The notes below the pieces were generated by a model. It saw only the letters and a program-made list of their open reading frames with translations, made no database searches and had not been told where the DNA came from. Position numbers and translations under genes: made by a program. Of a DNA stretch of 8,975 nucleotides, positions 5,529 to 8,975 are shown piece by piece; the first letter of the stretch is position 1, and every line of letters starts with the position of its first letter. The DNA is from CAZDBA01 sp964503615 (GTDB lineage: Bacteria; Planctomycetota; Planctomycetia; Pirellulales; Pirellulaceae). The stretch lies in contig CAZDBA010000183.1 of NCBI GenBank assembly GCA_964503615.1, positions 1 to 8,975 of the forward strand, given 5' to 3'.

Positions 5529-7727
5529 GTGAATACAGAATTAAACAACGAGCTTAGCCTCTCTCCGACGAACACGTCGCAGGTGCCTTTGGTTACCAGC
5601 GAACCGGCGACCGGTGCGCGCAAAGGGGATTCGACCACTCGCGAAGTTGATTCGTATCAGGTTTTAGTTGTCGACGATCAGCAAGTTACACGGATGCGTC
5701 TACAACACCTTTTGACCAACGCAGGTTTTAACGTCCTAATGGCGGTTGATGGACGCGAAGCGGTGGAGATCGTTCGCACACAAACAATCGATCTGGTTCT
5801 GATGGACATTTCGATGCCGGTAATGAGTGGGCTGATGGCAACTCGTATGATGCGGCAGTTGTACGATCGTTCTTCAATGCCCATCATGTTGATGACAGCC
5901 ACCGGTGGACGCGAGCAAGTTCTGGAAGCGTTCAGTGCGGGTGCAAACGACTACATCAACAAACCGATTGATAACGAAATATTGTTAGCCCGTACTAACA
6001 ATCAGTTGTTGATTAGAAAAGCCCAGAAGAAGTTACAGGAAAGCGAAGAGCGATACGCGTTGGCCTCGCAGGGAACCAACGATGGCATTTGGGATTGGAA
6101 TTTACAAACGGGCGAAGTCTATCTGTCTCCCAGGTGGCGGGAGATGTTGGGAATCGAAGACAACGTTCAACTTGGCGAGAACTGGATGGACTTGATTCAT
6201 GTCGAGGATCGGAATCGAGTAACCGCCATGCTGGAGATTCATCTGTGTGGCGAGTCGGACTATTTTGAAACCGAACTGAGAATGCAAGACTGTAAAGGCA
6301 GCTATCGCTGGATGCTTTGCCGTGGTTTGGCTGTTCACGATGAAAGCGGGCTTGCCTATCGCATCGCAGGATCTTTGACCGATATTACCGTCGGAAAAGT
6401 CGCTGATCCTCTTACCGGCTTGCCCAATCGAGTCCTTTTCCAGGACCGCGTAGAGCGTGCTGTCGAACAACTTAAAAGGAGACCTGATCAAAAGTTCGGT
6501 GTGATTTACCTGGACGTTGACGATTTCAAACTGATTAACGATCACCTTGGCCATCGGGCAGGTGACGAATTTCTGGTCGAGGTGGCACAGCGAATCGAAA
6601 CCGCGATTCGCAAGTCAGAATCGTTTGTTGCCCGGTTGGGAGGAGATGAATTCGCAGTTGTGGTGCAAGCGATCGATTCGGTCGCAGATGTAATTCGAGT
6701 TGCAGAACGAATTCACGAGAAGATGAACGTGCCGTTTCGCGTCGGCAATCGTGAGATATTGACTCGGGCAAGTATGGGAATTTCGATCGCCGCTGGCTCA
6801 AGCAACCCAACTGGAGCCGAACCTTTGACGGCGGAATTGCTTGTCAGCCAGGCAGACGCGGCGATGTACTTCGCCAAAAAACAGTCCCACTCGCCGTTTT
6901 GTGTTTTTGAGCGACACATGCTGGATGAAAACACGATGGTTCTTGAGACTGGTCATGATTTAAAGATGGCGATTCGCCGTAGAGAGCTAACGGTAAAGTA
7001 CCAACCGATCATTGATACTCAAACTCATGAGACGATTGGATTCGAGTCGTTGTTGCGCTGGTACCGTCCCGCCCACGGTGAGGTGTTGCCCAGTTTCTTT
7101 ATCCCGATCGCCGAAGCGAATGGGTTAATCGTCGAGATTGGAGAATGGGTTCTCCGCGAATCATGCAAACAGATTCAAGCTTGGAATCGGGAGCATGGTA
7201 CTAAGCTGATTATTAGTGTCAACGTTTCCATTCGACAGATTGCTAAAGGTGACTTTCTTCCAATCGTGAAACGTGTGCTGAAAGAGACTCGATTGCCTCC
7301 GCAGTTACTGCGACTGGAGGTTACCGAGACCGTCTTGATGCAGAACACAGAGGAAACAATCCGCTTGCTCGCAGAGTTGCAAGATACCGGGATCCAAATC
7401 GCGATCGACGATTTTGGCACCGGTTACTCGTCATTGTCATATCTTTACAAAATGCCAGTCGACGTACTCAAAGTTGACCAGTCGTTTGTGAATAAAATGG
7501 CCGATTCAGACAAGCACTTTGCGATTGTCAAAACGATCATTATGCTGGCCAACAGTCTCAACCTGGAACTGATTGCGGAAGGGATCGAGACCGGCGCTCA
7601 ATTGAAAGCGCTGCAAAGTCTGGGTTGTAGTAAAGTGCAAGGACACCTGTTTTCACAGGCGGTGGAGCACGCAGAAGCAGAGTCACTGATAGGAAAGCGC
7701 TGGCAAGTGGAAAACGTGGATAGATGA
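5529..7727 (+). CDS. Response regulator with PAS, GGDEF and EAL domains (cyclic di-GMP turnover)
   Basis: This 732-residue cytosolic regulator is predicted to make and/or break cyclic di-GMP under control of phosphorylation. After a polar N-terminal stretch (1-42), REC spans 43-160 with D49, D50, phospho-acceptor D93, T123 and K145. PAS spans about 172-290 (GIWDWNLQTGEVYLSPRW; HVEDR) and runs directly into GGDEF (291-455), opened by DPLTGLPNR. The cyclase has DVDDFKLINDHLGH and an exact RLGGDEF (369-375). The RxxD inhibitory site five residues upstream is absent (KSES, 362-365), so product inhibition is probably lost. EAL spans 474-722: the signature is ESLLRW (E506), with N565 in NVS, EVTE (E597, E600), DDFGTGYSSL (D627, D628), K648, AEGIET (E684, E687) and QGHLFSQ (Q704). 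The phosphodiesterase metal and catalytic residues therefore appear intact despite Ala-to-Ser in EAL. GTG 5529 is the only ATG, GTG or TTG in frame after the stop at 5466-5468 and before the REC-proximal region; no clear Shine-Dalgarno is seen. It lies 67 bp after the sensor kinase on the same strand, with no obvious terminator between, so co-transcription is likely. Confidence 0.94.
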   Translation: MNTELNNELSLSPTNTSQVPLVTSEPATGARKGDSTTREVDSYQVLVVDDQQVTRMRLQHLLTNAGFNVLMAVDGREAVEIVRTQTIDLVLMDISMPVMSGLMATRMMRQLYDRSSMPIMLMTATGGREQVLEAFSAGANDYINKPIDNEILLARTNNQLLIRKAQKKLQESEERYALASQGTNDGIWDWNLQTGEVYLSPRWREMLGIEDNVQLGENWMDLIHVEDRNRVTAMLEIHLCGESDYFETELRMQDCKGSYRWMLCRGLAVHDESGLAYRIAGSLTDITVGKVADPLTGLPNRVLFQDRVERAVEQLKRRPDQKFGVIYLDVDDFKLINDHLGHRAGDEFLVEVAQRIETAIRKSESFVARLGGDEFAVVVQAIDSVADVIRVAERIHEKMNVPFRVGNREILTRASMGISIAAGSSNPTGAEPLTAELLVSQADAAMYFAKKQSHSPFCVFERHMLDENTMVLETGHDLKMAIRRRELTVKYQPIIDTQTHETIGFESLLRWYRPAHGEVLPSFFIPIAEANGLIVEIGEWVLRESCKQIQAWNREHGTKLIISVNVSIRQIAKGDFLPIVKRVLKETRLPPQLLRLEVTETVLMQNTEETIRLLAELQDTGIQIAIDDFGTGYSSLSYLYKMPVDVLKVDQSFVNKMADSDKHFAIVKTIIMLANSLNLELIAEGIETGAQLKALQSLGCSKVQGHLFSQAVEHAEAESLIGKRWQVENVDR

Positions 7728-7759
7728 GCGGCGATTCACAAGCTCGACGAGTTCACTGG

Positions 7760-8710
7760 CTAAGCTGCGCTTCGTCCATTGTGGCGTAGTTTTAGCTCTT
7801 CGTCCTGAATCAAATGTTGATGCCAATCGCCTGCTATACAAGCCGCCACTCTTGTCTTGATACTTCGCCGCATCGCTTTGTGGTAACCAATACTGGAAGC
7901 AAACAAAGTGAGCAAGTCAACGAATTGTGTTGAACTGTTAAGCGGATGGCTTTCCAGATTCACATAGCTGTCACAGCCCATTGCAAACAAAACGCCGTCG
8001 ACGACGCCGATTCTTTTCCCGTCGGCAATTACATCAAAGTCAACTCCGAACGAAACCCACTTTCGTCTCAAGCATAAATGCCACATGCGGCCTGAATCGT
8101 AGAACCCAAAAGTGAAAACGGCTGGGATGCGGAATGAACGGTGGTTCTGTTGAATGTAAGTCACATATTCGTAGCGAGGCAGCATGACGGCCAAAGTGAT
8201 CAGGCTCTTTTTTGACCCGATCGAGTTATGTATTTCGGTGGCCGTGATTTGTTCTATCGTTCCAGTCCAATTGGTTCGAGCACCGGTGGTCTTAAAAATC
8301 TTCAGGACTAATCGGCGGTGCTCAACATCCTCAGACTCCATCTGCATGATTTGGTCTTCTTCGACTCGCTCCTTCAGCTCCTGCTTTTGTTTTGCATTCA
8401 GTCGACCCGATCGTTTGATCTCGCGACGAAGCTCGTCTTTGCGACGCTCCCGCAAATGGTCCAGCGTTTCTTCAACCTCTTGAGCATCCGGCTTCCAAAT
8501 GTCGGTCCGCACTCCGATCAAGTGCGTTTTACCCCACTTACCCTCCTCATCTTTTTCCGAAATGGTGCCAACGACATCCATGTTTCGTGTGAAGTGTTGC
8601 GAGTCAGCGGTTTTGAGTCGTTGCAAAAATTCGTTGTTGGTCGGATGAATTCCCGGGACCGCCCACATGTCGATGTAGCGATAACTTTCTCGTGGCGCAC
8701 GTTTAGCCAT
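7760..8710 (-). CDS. Conserved-looking protein of unknown function with a central coiled coil
   Basis: This minus-strand frame encodes 316 residues when started at the ATG at 8710 (MAKRAPRESYRYIDMW). The frame stays open to an ATG at 8911, but the extra 67 residues are rich in Trp, Cys and Phe with no domain-like pattern, so I take the internal start. Neither start has a good Shine-Dalgarno. Residues 1-72 look globular; 76-130 are dense in Glu, Lys and Arg with a heptad-like pattern and probably form a coiled coil. Residues 131-255 look beta-rich; the segment RRKWVSFGVDFDVIADG (215-231), then KRIGVVDGVLF, loosely recalls the strand pattern of LURP-one/tubby-like C-terminal domains, which I offer only as a weak hint. 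Residues 262-292 are helical. There is no signal peptide or membrane segment, so it is probably cytosolic. It is convergent with the c-di-GMP gene and 32 bp from its stop, so it belongs to a separate transcription unit. I do not recognise the family. Confidence 0.72.
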   Translation of the reverse strand: MAKRAPRESYRYIDMWAVPGIHPTNNEFLQRLKTADSQHFTRNMDVVGTISEKDEEGKWGKTHLIGVRTDIWKPDAQEVEETLDHLRERRKDELRREIKRSGRLNAKQKQELKERVEEDQIMQMESEDVEHRRLVLKIFKTTGARTNWTGTIEQITATEIHNSIGSKKSLITLAVMLPRYEYVTYIQQNHRSFRIPAVFTFGFYDSGRMWHLCLRRKWVSFGVDFDVIADGKRIGVVDGVLFAMGCDSYVNLESHPLNSSTQFVDLLTLFASSIGYHKAMRRSIKTRVAACIAGDWHQHLIQDEELKLRHNGRSAA

Positions 8711-8975
8711 GATTGAAATAGGAAAGGCGTGGGAATTGCAAGCAGGAACCTTAAATCGGTTCCGAACAAGGTACCTGTAGAGAAATCGGGGCAGCCCAGC
8801 AAGATGGAAATCCGCTATCACAGACCAATATCGCAGGCTAAACCAAGCCGAAATGGATCCAAGACGAAAACAGCACCAACCGTTCCAAAGGGCTTGCGTG
8901 GTAAGCGCCAACTCTCATGCTATCTTTTGCGAGACTCTTACTTATCAACGGTTTCGGATCGGATCTGTTGGGGCA
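8711..8975. other. Non-coding region upstream of the minus-strand gene
   Basis: I find no gene here that I can support. It should contain the promoter and leader of the minus-strand gene, but no minus-strand -35/-10 pair with good spacing stands out. A plus-strand frame opens at ATG 8917 (MLSFARLLLINGFG) and remains open for about 19 codons to the window edge; that is too short to call. Confidence 0.4.
8745..8763. promoter_or_regulatory. Inverted repeat in the leader of the minus-strand gene
   Basis: GGAACC at 8745-8750 and GGTTCC at 8758-8763 are perfect reverse complements separated by TTAAATC. The site ends about 35 bp upstream of the ATG at 8710, so it could be an operator or a leader hairpin. 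The loop is short and AT-rich. A function is inferred from position only. Confidence 0.28.

Noticed and set aside
7728..7759. Shared terminator between the convergent genes
   Set aside because: The short gap contains only a trivial CTCG/CGAG dyad and no T-run on either strand.
8711..8911. 67-residue N-terminal extension of the minus-strand gene
   Set aside because: The frame is open but the residues are Trp-, Cys- and Phe-rich without domain or signal-peptide logic, whereas the ATG at 8710 begins a sensible protein.
8917..8975. Possible 5' end of a plus-strand gene running off the window
   Set aside because: Only about 19 codons, with no Shine-Dalgarno or recognisable motif.

Overview
The window looks like a chromosomal segment of a Planctomycete or a similar environmental bacterium. 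This is inference from three things: a fused ammonium transporter/histidine kinase (a design characterised in an anammox planctomycete), a small sulfotransferase, and start codons mostly without a Shine-Dalgarno sequence. Base composition looks close to balanced by eye. No rRNA, tRNA, CRISPR array or recognisable transposase gene is visible.

Layout. Bases 1-123 read as the 3' end of a plus-strand coding frame cut by the window edge. Bases 124-344 are non-coding and strongly palindromic: a small hairpin (134-152), then a nested inverted-repeat element (169-292) with 15-bp perfect outer arms. Next is a small sulfotransferase-like gene (345-1112). A 224-bp intergenic region with a hairpin and a dyad leads to the centrepiece, a 1374-residue multidomain sensor (1337-5461). 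Its domain order is Amt ammonium channel, HAMP-like linker, PAS, HisKA, HATPase_c, REC, long polar linker, REC, HPt. After 67 bp comes a 732-residue REC-PAS-GGDEF-EAL protein (5529-7727). A minus-strand gene of unknown function (7760-8710) converges on it. The last 265 bases hold one short inverted repeat and no gene I can support.

How the genes may work together. The Amt domain keeps the pore residues of ammonium channels and replaces the usual sensory input of a hybrid kinase. The kinase has intact H, N, G1, F and G2 motifs, two receivers with phospho-acceptor aspartates, and a C-terminal HPt domain, so one polypeptide carries a full His-Asp-His relay. The natural next acceptor is the REC domain of the adjacent gene, whose output domains make (GGDEF) and break (EAL) cyclic di-GMP. 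I infer an ammonium-to-c-di-GMP pathway that could couple external ammonium to attachment, motility or another lifestyle switch. The parts are seen in the sequence; the wiring is inferred. The sulfotransferase and the minus-strand gene are not obviously part of this pathway.
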